Shown piece by piece: positions 19,308 through 28,370 of a stretch of DNA of 64,000 nt. The stretch covers positions 1 to 64,000 of the forward strand of contig DAOWGM010000062.1 of NCBI GenBank assembly GCA_030637515.1, read 5' to 3'. Source of the DNA: Bacteroidales bacterium. Lineage in GTDB: Bacteria; Bacteroidota; Bacteroidia; Bacteroidales; UBA12077. Position 1 is the stretch's first letter. Each line of letters starts with the position of its first letter. The notes under the pieces were generated by a model, which saw only the letters and a program-made list of their open reading frames with translations, was not told the origin of the DNA and made no database searches. The translations under genes and the position numbers were made by a program.

Positions 19308-19949
19308 ATGATTGATTCTTACCAGCATAAGGGTTTGAGAAAGAAGTTGGTTGAAGTTATACAAGAAAAAGGAATTAAAGATAAACGTATACTTGAAGCC
19401 ATTGGTAAGCTTCCGCGCCATAATTTTATGGATAGTGGTTTTATCGGATTTGCATATCGTGATCAGGCTTTTCCAATTGGTTCCGGACAAACAATTTCTC
19501 AACCTTACACGGTTGCTTTTCAGACTGAATTACTACAAGTTGAAAAACATAATAAAATTCTTGAAGTAGGAACTGGATCAGGGTATCAGTGCGCTATTCT
19601 TCTTGAGTTAGGAGCAAAAGTGTATACTATTGAAAGGCAAAGGCAATTATATTTAAAATCAAGAGCATTATTAACAGAAATGGCATATAAACCATATTTC
19701 TTTTATGGCGATGGATATGCTGGTTTACCAAATCACGGTCCATTTGATAAAATATTAGTAACAGCCGGAGCTCCTGAAATTCCTGAGAAGCTATTAAGCC
19801 AATTAAAAATAGGAGGGCGTATGGTTGTTCCTATTGGTGGCTCAGGCGGACAAGTTATGAAAGCGATTGACCGAATTGGTGAAGATGAATATAAAGAATC
19901 GGAACATGGATATTTTGCATTTGTTCCCATGTTAAAAGGAAAGCAATAA
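19308..19949 (+). CDS. pcm: Protein-L-isoaspartate O-methyltransferase
   Basis: SAM-dependent repair enzyme that methylates isoaspartyl residues in damaged proteins. The diagnostic GSGQTISQPYTVAFQTELL and motif I LEVGTGSGYQCAILLELG are present, followed by GPFDKILVTAGAPEIPEKLL and GGRMVVPIG. At 213 aa it is full length and cytosolic. The next gene begins 15 nt downstream, so the two probably form an operon. Confidence 0.96.
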   Translation: MIDSYQHKGLRKKLVEVIQEKGIKDKRILEAIGKLPRHNFMDSGFIGFAYRDQAFPIGSGQTISQPYTVAFQTELLQVEKHNKILEVGTGSGYQCAILLELGAKVYTIERQRQLYLKSRALLTEMAYKPYFFYGDGYAGLPNHGPFDKILVTAGAPEIPEKLLSQLKIGGRMVVPIGGSGGQVMKAIDRIGEDEYKESEHGYFAFVPMLKGKQ

Positions 19950-19964
19950 TTAAATCAAACAACA

Positions 19965-20600
19965 ATGACAGAAATTAAAATATTTGTTTTTAATCCTTTT
20001 CAGGAGAATACATTCTTATTACACGATGAAACTAAAGAATGCGTTATTATTGATGCAGGATGTAATGAAGCACATGAATTTGAAAAAATTGATGCATATA
20101 TTGAAGAAAATGAATTGAAATTAAAAGCAATAATTAATACGCATTGCCATATTGATCATATTATGGGAAATTCTTATTTAGTAAATAAATATAAAGTTCC
20201 TTCAATTGCACATAAAGATGATATGCCATTATTAGAAAGATCAAATGATATGGCGTTAGCATTTGGATTTGATGTTCAAGAGCCACCGGTTCCAAATAAG
20301 TTTGTAGAAGAAGGAGATGAAATAAAATTCGGGAAAACAACATTGCAAATCTTGCACGTTCCTGGTCATTCTCCTGGAAGCATAGTTTTGTATAATGAGC
20401 ATGAAAAGTTTATAATTGTTGGTGATGTTTTATTTGCAGGTAGCATTGGAAGAACTGATTTGCCGGGAGGAGATCATGATGCACTTCTTACAGGAATTAA
20501 AGAAAAGATTTTTTCTTTAAATGATGATATTGTGGTATATCCCGGACATGGTGAACGTACTACTATTGGGCATGAAAAGAGTACTAATCCGTATTTTTAA
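19965..20600 (+). CDS. MBL-fold metallohydrolase (glyoxalase II-like)
   Basis: A 211-aa cytoplasmic metallo-beta-lactamase-fold hydrolase. The metal site THCHIDHIMGN (H-x-H-x-D-H), HVPGHSPGSIVLY, GDVLFAGSIGRTDLPGG and YPGHGERTTIGHE give the full set of ligands for two metals. It is close to the YcbL/glyoxalase II-like group, which hydrolyse thioesters. It lacks the C-terminal glutathione-binding helices of classical GloB, so another thiol ester is likely. Co-transcribed with pcm. Confidence 0.88.
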   Translation: MTEIKIFVFNPFQENTFLLHDETKECVIIDAGCNEAHEFEKIDAYIEENELKLKAIINTHCHIDHIMGNSYLVNKYKVPSIAHKDDMPLLERSNDMALAFGFDVQEPPVPNKFVEEGDEIKFGKTTLQILHVPGHSPGSIVLYNEHEKFIIVGDVLFAGSIGRTDLPGGDHDALLTGIKEKIFSLNDDIVVYPGHGERTTIGHEKSTNPYF

Positions 20601-20706
20601 TTATCTGAATTACAAGTATGAACAATGATAAATGAATGTTGTTTTATAACATGCTGAGATAATCAAGAATATGATATTTTTAATATTAATTGATTATTCT
20701 TATTTT

Positions 20707-20714
20707 TAATTTTG
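20707..20714 (+). promoter_or_regulatory. -7 promoter element candidate of gcvP
   Basis: TAATTTTG is a strict TAnnTTTG match 53 nt upstream of the ATG. A TTG at 20690-20692 gives only a 14-nt spacer. No glycine riboswitch is recognisable between 20601 and 20766. Confidence 0.4.
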
Positions 20715-20766
20715 AACTTGAGAAATTTTAACAAATAAATATTTACACTTTTAATAACAATATAAA

Positions 20767-23661
20767 ATGGCACTAGATAATTTTACTCAACGTCATATTG
20801 GTCCAAGAGATCATGAATTAGGCAAAATGCTTGAGAAAGTTGGCGTTTCCAGTTTAGATGAATTAATTGATAAAACAGTTCCTAAATCGGTTCATTTTAG
20901 TGAAGAATTGAATTTAGCAAACGGTATAAGTGAGTATGAATATACTCAGAAATTAAGAAAAATTGCTGCAAAGAATAAATTGTATAAATCATTTATAGGT
21001 TTAGGATATTATGATACTATTTTACCTGCAGTAGTTCAGCGTAATATTCTTGAAAACCCAAGCTGGTACACATCTTACACTCCATATCAAGCAGAAATTT
21101 CACAGGGTCGTTTAGAAGCTTTGTTAAATTTCCAAACTGTAATAATGGATTTAACAGGTATGGAATTAGCTAATGCATCATTATTAGATGAGGCTACTGC
21201 TGCTTCTGAAGCAATGATCATGCTTTTTAATGGACGCCCAAGAGCACAAGCTAAAGCTGGAGTTAATGTGTTTTTTATCGATGAAAATATTTTTCCACAA
21301 ACGAGTGATGTTATTGAAGCACGAGCTATTCCATTAGGAATTGAAATCGTAAAAGGTAATTTCAAGGATTATGAATTAAACGATAAAGTATTTGGTGCAA
21401 TTGTTCAGTATCCTGCAGCCGATGGAAAAATTATAGATTATAAAGAGTTTGTAGAAAAAGCTCACGAAAACGGAACAGCTGTTGCTGTTGCTGCTGATTT
21501 AATGAGTCTCGTTCTATTAACTCCTCCTGGAGAATGGGGTGCTGATGTTGTTGTTGGTACTACTCAGCGTTTTGGTATTCCAATGGGATATGGTGGACCA
21601 CACGCTGGATATTTTGCAACTTCAGAGAAATATAAACGAAATATTCCTGGACGAATAATTGGAATTTCTAAAGATGCAGATAACAAGCTCGCTTTACGTA
21701 TGGCGCTTCAAACTCGTGAGCAACATATTAAACGTGAACGTGCTACTTCTAATATTTGTACAGCTCAAGCACTATTGGCAACAATGGCTGGTATGTATGC
21801 AGTATATCATGGTGCTGATGGATTAAAACGTATTGCGACTCACATTCATAGCATGGCTGTTACTTTAAATGAAAAGTTACAAGCCTTAGGTTATAAACAA
21901 GAAAATAAAGATTTATTCGACACATTAAAAATCAATTTAGGTAATGTAAAATCTGCTGATATTCAGAAACTTGCTTTAGAGAAAGAAATCAACTTTAATT
22001 ATATTAATGATAATACAATTGGAATTAGTACAGACGAAACTACTTTAATTCAAGATATCAATAATGTAGTTGAAATATTTTCTCAAGCAGCAGGTAAAAA
22101 AGCTGATGCCATTGGCAATTTAAATGAAGAAATTGGTTTTGATAAAAAATACCAACGTTCATCAGGATTCTTAACAACCGATGTATTTAATCGTTACCGT
22201 TCAGAAACTGAAATGATGCGTTATATCAAGAAGTTAGAAAGAAAAGATTTTTCTTTAACACATTCAATGATTTCATTAGGATCATGTACAATGAAACTGA
22301 ATGCTGCTACTGAAATGTTTGCATTAAGCTGGCCGGAGTTTGGTGGATTACATCCATTTGTTCCTGCTGATCAGGCTGAAGGATATCATCAATTATTTCA
22401 GGAGCTTGAACAAGACTTGAAAGTTATTACAGGTTTTGATGCAATTTCATTCCAGCCTAACTCAGGTGCTGCTGGTGAATATACAGGATTAATGGTTATT
22501 CGTCAATATCATATAGAGAATGGTCAAGGACACAGAAATGTAGCTCTTATTCCATCTTCTGCTCATGGAACAAATCCAGCAAGTGCAGTAATGGCTGGTA
22601 TGAAAGTAGTAGTTATTGATTGCGACGAAAAAGGAAATATCGATGTTGATGATTTAAAGAAAAAAGCAGAAGAACATAAAGATGATTTATCTGCATTTTT
22701 AGTTACGTATCCATCTACTCATGGAGTATTCGAAAGTAGAATAAAAGAAATGATGGATATTATTCACCAATATGGTGGACAAGTATATATGGATGGTGCC
22801 AACATGAACGCTCAGTTAGGATTAACAAGTCCTGGTTTTATTGGAGCTGATGTATGCCATTTAAATCTACATAAAACATTTGCTATTCCACATGGTGGTG
22901 GTGGTCCAGGTGTAGGACCAATTGGAGTTGCAAAACATTTAACTCCATACTTACCTTCAAACCCAATCGTAAAAACAGGTGGAGAAAAAGCAATTAAAGC
23001 AGTTTCTGCAGCTCCTTGGGGAAGTGCCAGTGTTTTAACAATATCTCATGCATATATTAAAATGACAGGTAAAGATGGAATTACTAATTCAGGTAAAATA
23101 GCTATTCTAAATGCAAATTATATTGCCGTATCATTAAAGGGTAGTTTTGATATTCTTTATACAGGAGAAACTGGATTTGTAGGTCACGAAATGATTGTTG
23201 AGTGTCGTAATTTTAAACCAATGGCAAATATTACTGAAGCTGATATTGCTAAGCGTTTAATGGATTATGGATTCCATGCTCCAACTTTATCATTCCCTGT
23301 TCATGGAACATTAATGGTTGAACCAACAGAAAGTGAATCATTACAGGAATTAGATCGTTTTATCGAAGCCTTGCTTTCAATTTATAACGAAATTATTGAG
23401 ATAAAAGATGGTAAAGCTGATGCAGAAAATAATGTATTAAGAAATGCTCCACATACTCAGGAAATAACTGTTGCAGATGATTGGAACAGACCATATGCAA
23501 GAGAAAAAGCAGCATTCCCATTAGCTTGGGTACGCGAAAATAAATTCTGGCCAATGGTTAGTCGTATTGATGACGGATATGGCGACAGAAACCTAATGTG
23601 TACTTGTGCTCCAATTGATGAGTATCGTGAAGGTAAATTTACTTTTGAGACAGTGAAGTAG
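20767..23661 (+). CDS. gcvP: Glycine dehydrogenase (aminomethyl-transferring), P protein
   Basis: PLP enzyme of the glycine cleavage system: it decarboxylates glycine and passes the aminomethyl group to lipoylated GcvH. This is the single-chain form (964 aa), with both the N-terminal (GvcPA-like) and C-terminal (GcvPB-like) halves. The N-terminus FTQRHIGPRDHE is typical. The PLP lysine is K703 in HLNLHKTFAIPHGGGGPG, and SLGSCTMKLNAATEM is conserved. gcvT and gcvH are not adjacent. A terminator follows directly. Confidence 0.97.
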   Translation: MALDNFTQRHIGPRDHELGKMLEKVGVSSLDELIDKTVPKSVHFSEELNLANGISEYEYTQKLRKIAAKNKLYKSFIGLGYYDTILPAVVQRNILENPSWYTSYTPYQAEISQGRLEALLNFQTVIMDLTGMELANASLLDEATAASEAMIMLFNGRPRAQAKAGVNVFFIDENIFPQTSDVIEARAIPLGIEIVKGNFKDYELNDKVFGAIVQYPAADGKIIDYKEFVEKAHENGTAVAVAADLMSLVLLTPPGEWGADVVVGTTQRFGIPMGYGGPHAGYFATSEKYKRNIPGRIIGISKDADNKLALRMALQTREQHIKRERATSNICTAQALLATMAGMYAVYHGADGLKRIATHIHSMAVTLNEKLQALGYKQENKDLFDTLKINLGNVKSADIQKLALEKEINFNYINDNTIGISTDETTLIQDINNVVEIFSQAAGKKADAIGNLNEEIGFDKKYQRSSGFLTTDVFNRYRSETEMMRYIKKLERKDFSLTHSMISLGSCTMKLNAATEMFALSWPEFGGLHPFVPADQAEGYHQLFQELEQDLKVITGFDAISFQPNSGAAGEYTGLMVIRQYHIENGQGHRNVALIPSSAHGTNPASAVMAGMKVVVIDCDEKGNIDVDDLKKKAEEHKDDLSAFLVTYPSTHGVFESRIKEMMDIIHQYGGQVYMDGANMNAQLGLTSPGFIGADVCHLNLHKTFAIPHGGGGPGVGPIGVAKHLTPYLPSNPIVKTGGEKAIKAVSAAPWGSASVLTISHAYIKMTGKDGITNSGKIAILNANYIAVSLKGSFDILYTGETGFVGHEMIVECRNFKPMANITEADIAKRLMDYGFHAPTLSFPVHGTLMVEPTESESLQELDRFIEALLSIYNEIIEIKDGKADAENNVLRNAPHTQEITVADDWNRPYAREKAAFPLAWVRENKFWPMVSRIDDGYGDRNLMCTCAPIDEYREGKFTFETVK

Positions 23662-23679
23662 GAGAAATGGATAAATAGA

Positions 23680-23718
23680 AATGCCGGCATGGAAGAATTT
23701 CATGTCGGTATTTTTTTA
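23680..23718 (+). terminator. Intrinsic terminator of gcvP
   Basis: A 12-bp stem AATGCCGGCATG / CATGTCGGTATT, with two G-U pairs that form only in the plus-strand RNA, followed by seven Ts. Confidence 0.85.
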
Positions 23719-23752
23719 TACTTTTCATTTTTGAATAATAATATAAGAAAGC

Positions 23753-24709
23753 ATGTCTGATAAGATTTTAATGGCACCAATTCAAGGAGTAACAGATTAT
23801 CATTTTAGAAATACATATCAAAAGTTCTTCGAAGGAGTTGATGTATTGTATTCGCCTTTCCTAAGACTTGATAAGGATATGCAACTTAAGAAATCAAAAC
23901 TCAAAGATGTATTACCTGAAAATAATGTGAATATTAATCTTGTTCCCCAGATATTGACAAATAACTCTGCTGAATTTATTTATCTTTCAAAGCAGATGTT
24001 CGATTTGGGATATAAACACTTGAATTGGAATTTAGGTTGCCCTTTTGCAATGGTAATAAACAGGGAGCTCGGTTCTGGGCTTTTACCGCATTTTGACAAA
24101 ATAAAAGGTCTTTTGGAGAAGGTTATTCCTGTTATTCCATTGAAGTTATCTATTAAAATGCGAATAGGATTGGAAAGCGAAGATGATATTTTCAAAATAT
24201 TACCAATTTTAGATAATTATCCAATTTCTGAAATTATTATACATCCACGAACAGGGAAACAAATGTATAAAGGTGAAGTTAATACCGATGTTTTTGAAAA
24301 ATGCTTGAGTTTAACCAAGCATAAGGTTTGTTATAATGGAGATATTAATACGCTTGAGGATTTTCAAAATCTAAAGAACCGTTTTGAGAATGTTAGTTCA
24401 TGGATGATAGGTCGTGGTTTAGTAACAAATCCTTTTTTAGCAGAACAGATTAAACAAACTGTTAAGAATACTCATGAGAATAAAATGTCAAGATTTAAGG
24501 AATTTCATGATGCTCTTGCCAAAGAATATTTAGATAGATTGGAAGGCTCATCACATTTTTTAAATAAGATGAGAATCTTTTGGGAGTATTTCTCTTTGTC
24601 TTTTTCGAATAGTCATAAAGTCTACAAGCGTATAAAAAAAGCAACTTCAGTTGATAAGTATAATATAGCGGTTGAGCAGAACTGTACAAATGAAAATTGG
24701 ATTGTCTAA
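23753..24709 (+). CDS. tRNA-dihydrouridine synthase (Dus family)
   Basis: FMN-dependent enzyme that reduces uridine to dihydrouridine in the D-loop of tRNA. The N-terminus ILMAPIQGVTDYHFR is the Dus FMN-binding start. The catalytic Cys lies in NLGCPFAMV. KMRIGLES, IIIHPRTGKQMYKG and CYNGDINTLEDF follow, then MIGRGLVTNPFL for the phosphate. At 318 aa it is closest in appearance to the DusC-like group; the exact position modified is not decidable. Convergent with the molybdoenzyme operon. Confidence 0.9.
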   Translation: MSDKILMAPIQGVTDYHFRNTYQKFFEGVDVLYSPFLRLDKDMQLKKSKLKDVLPENNVNINLVPQILTNNSAEFIYLSKQMFDLGYKHLNWNLGCPFAMVINRELGSGLLPHFDKIKGLLEKVIPVIPLKLSIKMRIGLESEDDIFKILPILDNYPISEIIIHPRTGKQMYKGEVNTDVFEKCLSLTKHKVCYNGDINTLEDFQNLKNRFENVSSWMIGRGLVTNPFLAEQIKQTVKNTHENKMSRFKEFHDALAKEYLDRLEGSSHFLNKMRIFWEYFSLSFSNSHKVYKRIKKATSVDKYNIAVEQNCTNENWIV

Positions 24710-24753
24710 TTGATTTTAGAAAATTCAAACCAAGGATATGTTCAGGACCTTTT

Positions 24754-25005
24754 TTATTGTTTAAGTAATTTATTTCTATACAAGTTTATTAATGCCCCTA
24801 ATGAAACGAGAGTCCAGGTTCCTTCAAGAATAATAAAGGGAACGTACTTTAATAGAACTGAAGCATAACAAGCCATTCCTGCTCCAACAAAATTTAACAG
24901 AATATAATATTGACTTTTATATGTAATAACGTTTGTTAGATTTAGTAAAAATCCTGTAAGAATTAAAAAAACTCCGATAAATCCAATTATGTCAGGTAGT
25001 TGCAT
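24754..25005 (-). CDS. Small CBU_0592-like membrane protein
   Basis: An 83-aa protein with three hydrophobic segments (DIIGFIGVFLILTGFLLNL, YILLNFVGAGMACYASV, VPFIILEGTWTLVSLGAL). It resembles the CBU_0592 domain found in Bacteroidota permease-like proteins, whose function is unknown. I chose the ATG at 25005 (MQLPDIIGF) because a longer reading to 25104 only adds residues inside the upstream gene. The start overlaps the end of the Fe-S/anchor gene by 14 nt, which indicates coupling with the molybdoenzyme operon. Confidence 0.72.
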   Translation of the reverse strand: MQLPDIIGFIGVFLILTGFLLNLTNVITYKSQYYILLNFVGAGMACYASVLLKYVPFIILEGTWTLVSLGALINLYRNKLLKQ

Positions 25006-26317
25006 AGTTTCTTTGTTTGTTAGAAGGTTTGTTTTGAATCTCTTCTTCAGGATCAGAAACTTTAAGCTCGTTATAAAACTCAATGCGATCAATAATTTCT
25101 GCAATTGCGATCAATCCAATTATGAATAAAAAATTCTGATTGATAAAAAGTAGAATTGTTGCAGCTAAAGCTAATGTTATTCTGAAAACTGAAACAAAGT
25201 GGTTCTTGTGATTTATTGTAAACTTTCTATAAATGTAAATTGTCAATCTGAAAGACATTATAAAAACAAATAAGTAATTCCATCCGGTAAATACAGCAAA
25301 AAGTGTTAATCCCGATAAAACTGTTTGTGCTGAGTGAATTTTTAATGACCATTTCCATGTTGCAATATAGTAAAGCATATCAATTGAAAATAATAGAAGT
25401 AGACTAATGGCAGAAACAAATAAATTGGGTAAATCAAATAAATAAAATTCACAAAAAACTCCTGTAAGAAATAGTGCAAAAAACAAGATTTCTCTACTTA
25501 ACCACGAGTTTTTAAAATTTAACAATGAACGCCAGAATCTGTTTTTCTTACCCAAATGTAGCATACTTAAAATTGTAGCAAAAGCACCAAATCCAATGTA
25601 TGTATGTTTGTGTATTGAGTTAAAAGGCTCAGTTATTCCTGAAGCATATAAACTAACCAATGTGGCAGAAAGCAATGTGAAAATTATGAGCGGCCATTCA
25701 TCACGTGCTGATATTTTTTTGTATTGTTTTTCTTTAGTTGACTCAATAGGCTGATCTTCAAAAAGCTTAAGGTCAATCTCAGGACCACTTTCTTTTCTTA
25801 TAGTTTTGATTTTAATTTTTGAACCAACATTAACATCAACTGGACTTGATTCTGCGGATTCTTCTCGGCTAAACTCTGTATTAATAAAATCCAAAGCACC
25901 AACTGGACACAAGTGTGCACAGGCAGGTTTCAATTCTTCTTCAATTCGAGGATTGCAAAAGGTGCATTTTTCAATAATACCTTCTTTCGGATTGTATTTT
26001 GGCGCATCGTAAGGGCATGCCCAAGTGCAATACTTACAACCAATACATTTTTCAGGATGATGGATTACAGCACTCGTTACTTCATCACGTGAATAGGCAA
26101 GGGAAGGGCAGTTTTTTAAACAAGGAGCATCGTCACAATGATTACAAGCCAATGATAAATAGAATAATGGAAGTGTGGGTAAATGTAAATTATCTGATTT
26201 GTAAATATTTCTCCAAAGACCAGTAGATTGAAAACCATTCTCATTCATGCATGCAATAACACAGGCGTGACATCCAACGCATTTATTCTGGTCAAATATG
26301 AAAATATTCTTTTCCAT
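24992..26317 (-). CDS. Fused 4x[4Fe-4S] ferredoxin (DmsB-like) and membrane anchor (DmsC-like)
   Basis: A 441-aa electron-transfer subunit. Residues about 1-165 carry four Fe-S motifs: C13-x2-C16-x2-C19-x3-C23, then CNHCDDAPCLKNCP, CIGCKYCTWACPYDAP and CTFCNP...CAHLCP. From about residue 215 on there are eight or so hydrophobic segments matching the DmsC anchor family. Such subunits carry electrons between menaquinol and the molybdenum catalytic subunit. In E. coli these are two genes; here they are one polypeptide. The start overlaps the catalytic-subunit stop by one base (TAATG). Confidence 0.88.
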   Translation of the reverse strand: MEKNIFIFDQNKCVGCHACVIACMNENGFQSTGLWRNIYKSDNLHLPTLPLFYLSLACNHCDDAPCLKNCPSLAYSRDEVTSAVIHHPEKCIGCKYCTWACPYDAPKYNPKEGIIEKCTFCNPRIEEELKPACAHLCPVGALDFINTEFSREESAESSPVDVNVGSKIKIKTIRKESGPEIDLKLFEDQPIESTKEKQYKKISARDEWPLIIFTLLSATLVSLYASGITEPFNSIHKHTYIGFGAFATILSMLHLGKKNRFWRSLLNFKNSWLSREILFFALFLTGVFCEFYLFDLPNLFVSAISLLLLFSIDMLYYIATWKWSLKIHSAQTVLSGLTLFAVFTGWNYLFVFIMSFRLTIYIYRKFTINHKNHFVSVFRITLALAATILLFINQNFLFIIGLIAIAEIIDRIEFYNELKVSDPEEEIQNKPSNKQRNYATT

Positions 26318-28365
26318 TAATAATTAAGTTTCTCGTAATCAACCATATTGTCGTGAAATGCTGTTCCGTGTCCCATATCTGTTTCTCTTCCTTTTGAAAG
26401 AACATTCGGACACGATCCTTCTTGATGCCAGTAACCATTTACAATTACAATATTACCTGGTCGCAAAGAAGCATCAATTTTTGCTTTTATTTTTAATTTC
26501 CCTCGATCGTTAAAAACTCTTATGAAATCATTTTCATTAATGTTTTTAATAATTGCATCACCTGAATTTATGGTTGCTATAGGTTCAGGATCTATGGCCT
26601 TTATACTTTCAAGATTCCCGAACTGAGAATGTATTCGGTTTTTTGTATTTGGCGACATCAGGTTGTAAGGGTATTTATCTTCTTTATTCCGTTTACCTTC
26701 TTTTGTTTTAACATATGTTGGTAAAGAATCTACGCCCCATTTTTGCTCAGCACTTTCTGATAATAATTCTATTTTACCTGAAGGAGTGTTAAAAATGAAA
26801 TCTGAAAATGCAATTTCCTGTAAAACAGGCGTTAATACTGGACCTTCTTTCAGTTTTTCCAATGTAATGCTTGGGAAAGGTTTTAATAGATTATTTAACC
26901 ATTTTTCAATTGCTTCATCTGATGGAAAAGGAATGTTCTTTTCAATTTCAGCATTATCGAATCCCATTCTTTTTGCCAGATGATAATAAATTTCTGTTTC
27001 AGGTTTTACCTCACCAATGGGTTCAATAACTTTTCTCCGTAACTGCACATATTGATTCCAGTATGATGAGATTATATCCGATTGCTCAAACATGCTTTTT
27101 GCTGGAAGAACTATATCGGCTTCTTGTGCTGTATCTGTCATGAATTGTTCTACGACCACTACATAATCAAGCTTGCGGAAAGCTTCCTTAACCTTATTGC
27201 TATCCGGATTTTGAGTAACTGGGTTTCCGCGTTCTACCCAAGCCATTTTTAATTCAGGATTTGATAATTTCAGCATATCTTCTCCCAGTTTGGCTGTTGC
27301 AATTTCTCTTCTGAAAATACCATCCGGTTTTTCAGGAGGGAAATAGCTTAATGGTTCTTTTATCTCACTAAAAATATCGCCTTGTAAATCGGCATAATGC
27401 CAACATGCTCCTAGTTTTCCAATATTACCAGTTATAATGGATAATGCAAGCAAGCAGCGTGTAGTTTGTCCACCATTAGAATATCTTTGCATTCCATAAC
27501 CGGGAATAAGAGTCATTGGTTTTATAGTGCCAATATAATTTGCCAGTTTATAAATAAACTCTTCAGATACACCACATTCTTCAGATGCATCATTAATATT
27601 AATTTTTAAAACAGAATCCTTAAATGCATTGTAACCTTTTACGTATTTATCAATAAATTCTTGATCTACTTGATTATTCTCAATAAGAATTTTAGCAACT
27701 GCCAAAGCCAGAATTCCATCTGTTCCGGGAATTGGCTGAACCAATAAATCTGCTTTTTCGGAAGAGTCTGTACGTCGTGGATCAATAAATACAAGTTTTG
27801 CGCCTTTTTCTTGAGCTTTTTTAATCGGAATCATTTGCTGAATATTCGATTCTGCCGGATTCTTTCCCCAAACAACAATCAGTTTTGCATTTTCAAGATC
27901 CCATGGTACATTGTGCTTAATTTCACCAAGAGTAAGACGATTTGCTTCTAATCCCGCAGGCCAGCATAAGTTCCCATACACGGTTGTTGCACCTTCATAC
28001 ATTTTCCAGAAATTTGTACTTACCGAATTTAGCAAGCCGGACATACCACTGGCATAATAAAAAAGTACGCTTTGCGGACTATAATTTTCTTTGTAGAATT
28101 TAAGTTTTTCTGAAATTTCGTTTAATGCATCTTTCCATGATATTTGAATAAATTCACCCTTAACTTTTTTCAGTGGATGCAATATTCGTTTTGAAGAATT
28201 TACACGTTCAATATAGCTTAATCCTTTTAAACAAATACCTTCTGAAGTAGCCTTATTTAATGGTTCAGGATCAATTTTTACCACTTTCCCATCATCAGTC
28301 CATACTTTAAAAGAGCATGTGCTGTAGCAATTTCTTGGACAAGCAGTAGTGTGTATTTTTTTCAT
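26317..28365 (-). CDS. DmsA-like molybdopterin oxidoreductase, catalytic subunit
   Basis: A 682-aa Mo-bisPGD enzyme of the DMSO reductase family. The N-terminal Fe-S motif is C9-x3-C13-x3-C17-x27-C45, the spacing typical of DmsA-type enzymes. WGKNPAESNIQ and GYGMQRYSNGGQTTR mark the cofactor domains, and the C-terminal molybdopterin-binding domain includes FNDRGKLKIKAKI and GYWHQEGS. Alignment by eye puts a Cys (YGNLCWPAG) where DMSO reductases have the Ser molybdenum ligand, so the substrate may not be an S- or N-oxide. There is no twin-arginine signal, which argues for a cytoplasmic location. It begins 5 nt after ddl. Confidence 0.88.
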   Translation of the reverse strand: MKKIHTTACPRNCYSTCSFKVWTDDGKVVKIDPEPLNKATSEGICLKGLSYIERVNSSKRILHPLKKVKGEFIQISWKDALNEISEKLKFYKENYSPQSVLFYYASGMSGLLNSVSTNFWKMYEGATTVYGNLCWPAGLEANRLTLGEIKHNVPWDLENAKLIVVWGKNPAESNIQQMIPIKKAQEKGAKLVFIDPRRTDSSEKADLLVQPIPGTDGILALAVAKILIENNQVDQEFIDKYVKGYNAFKDSVLKININDASEECGVSEEFIYKLANYIGTIKPMTLIPGYGMQRYSNGGQTTRCLLALSIITGNIGKLGACWHYADLQGDIFSEIKEPLSYFPPEKPDGIFRREIATAKLGEDMLKLSNPELKMAWVERGNPVTQNPDSNKVKEAFRKLDYVVVVEQFMTDTAQEADIVLPAKSMFEQSDIISSYWNQYVQLRRKVIEPIGEVKPETEIYYHLAKRMGFDNAEIEKNIPFPSDEAIEKWLNNLLKPFPSITLEKLKEGPVLTPVLQEIAFSDFIFNTPSGKIELLSESAEQKWGVDSLPTYVKTKEGKRNKEDKYPYNLMSPNTKNRIHSQFGNLESIKAIDPEPIATINSGDAIIKNINENDFIRVFNDRGKLKIKAKIDASLRPGNIVIVNGYWHQEGSCPNVLSKGRETDMGHGTAFHDNMVDYEKLNY

Positions 28366-28370
28366 TAAAG

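Noticed and set aside
20601-20766. Glycine riboswitch upstream of gcvP.
   Set aside because: The 166-nt gap is very AT-rich, without the paired GGAGAG-type aptamer elements; only a promoter box is visible.
24992-25104. Longer N-terminus for the small membrane protein (start at 25104).
   Set aside because: The extra residues lie wholly inside the upstream Fe-S/anchor gene in another frame; the ATG at 25005 begins exactly at the first membrane helix.
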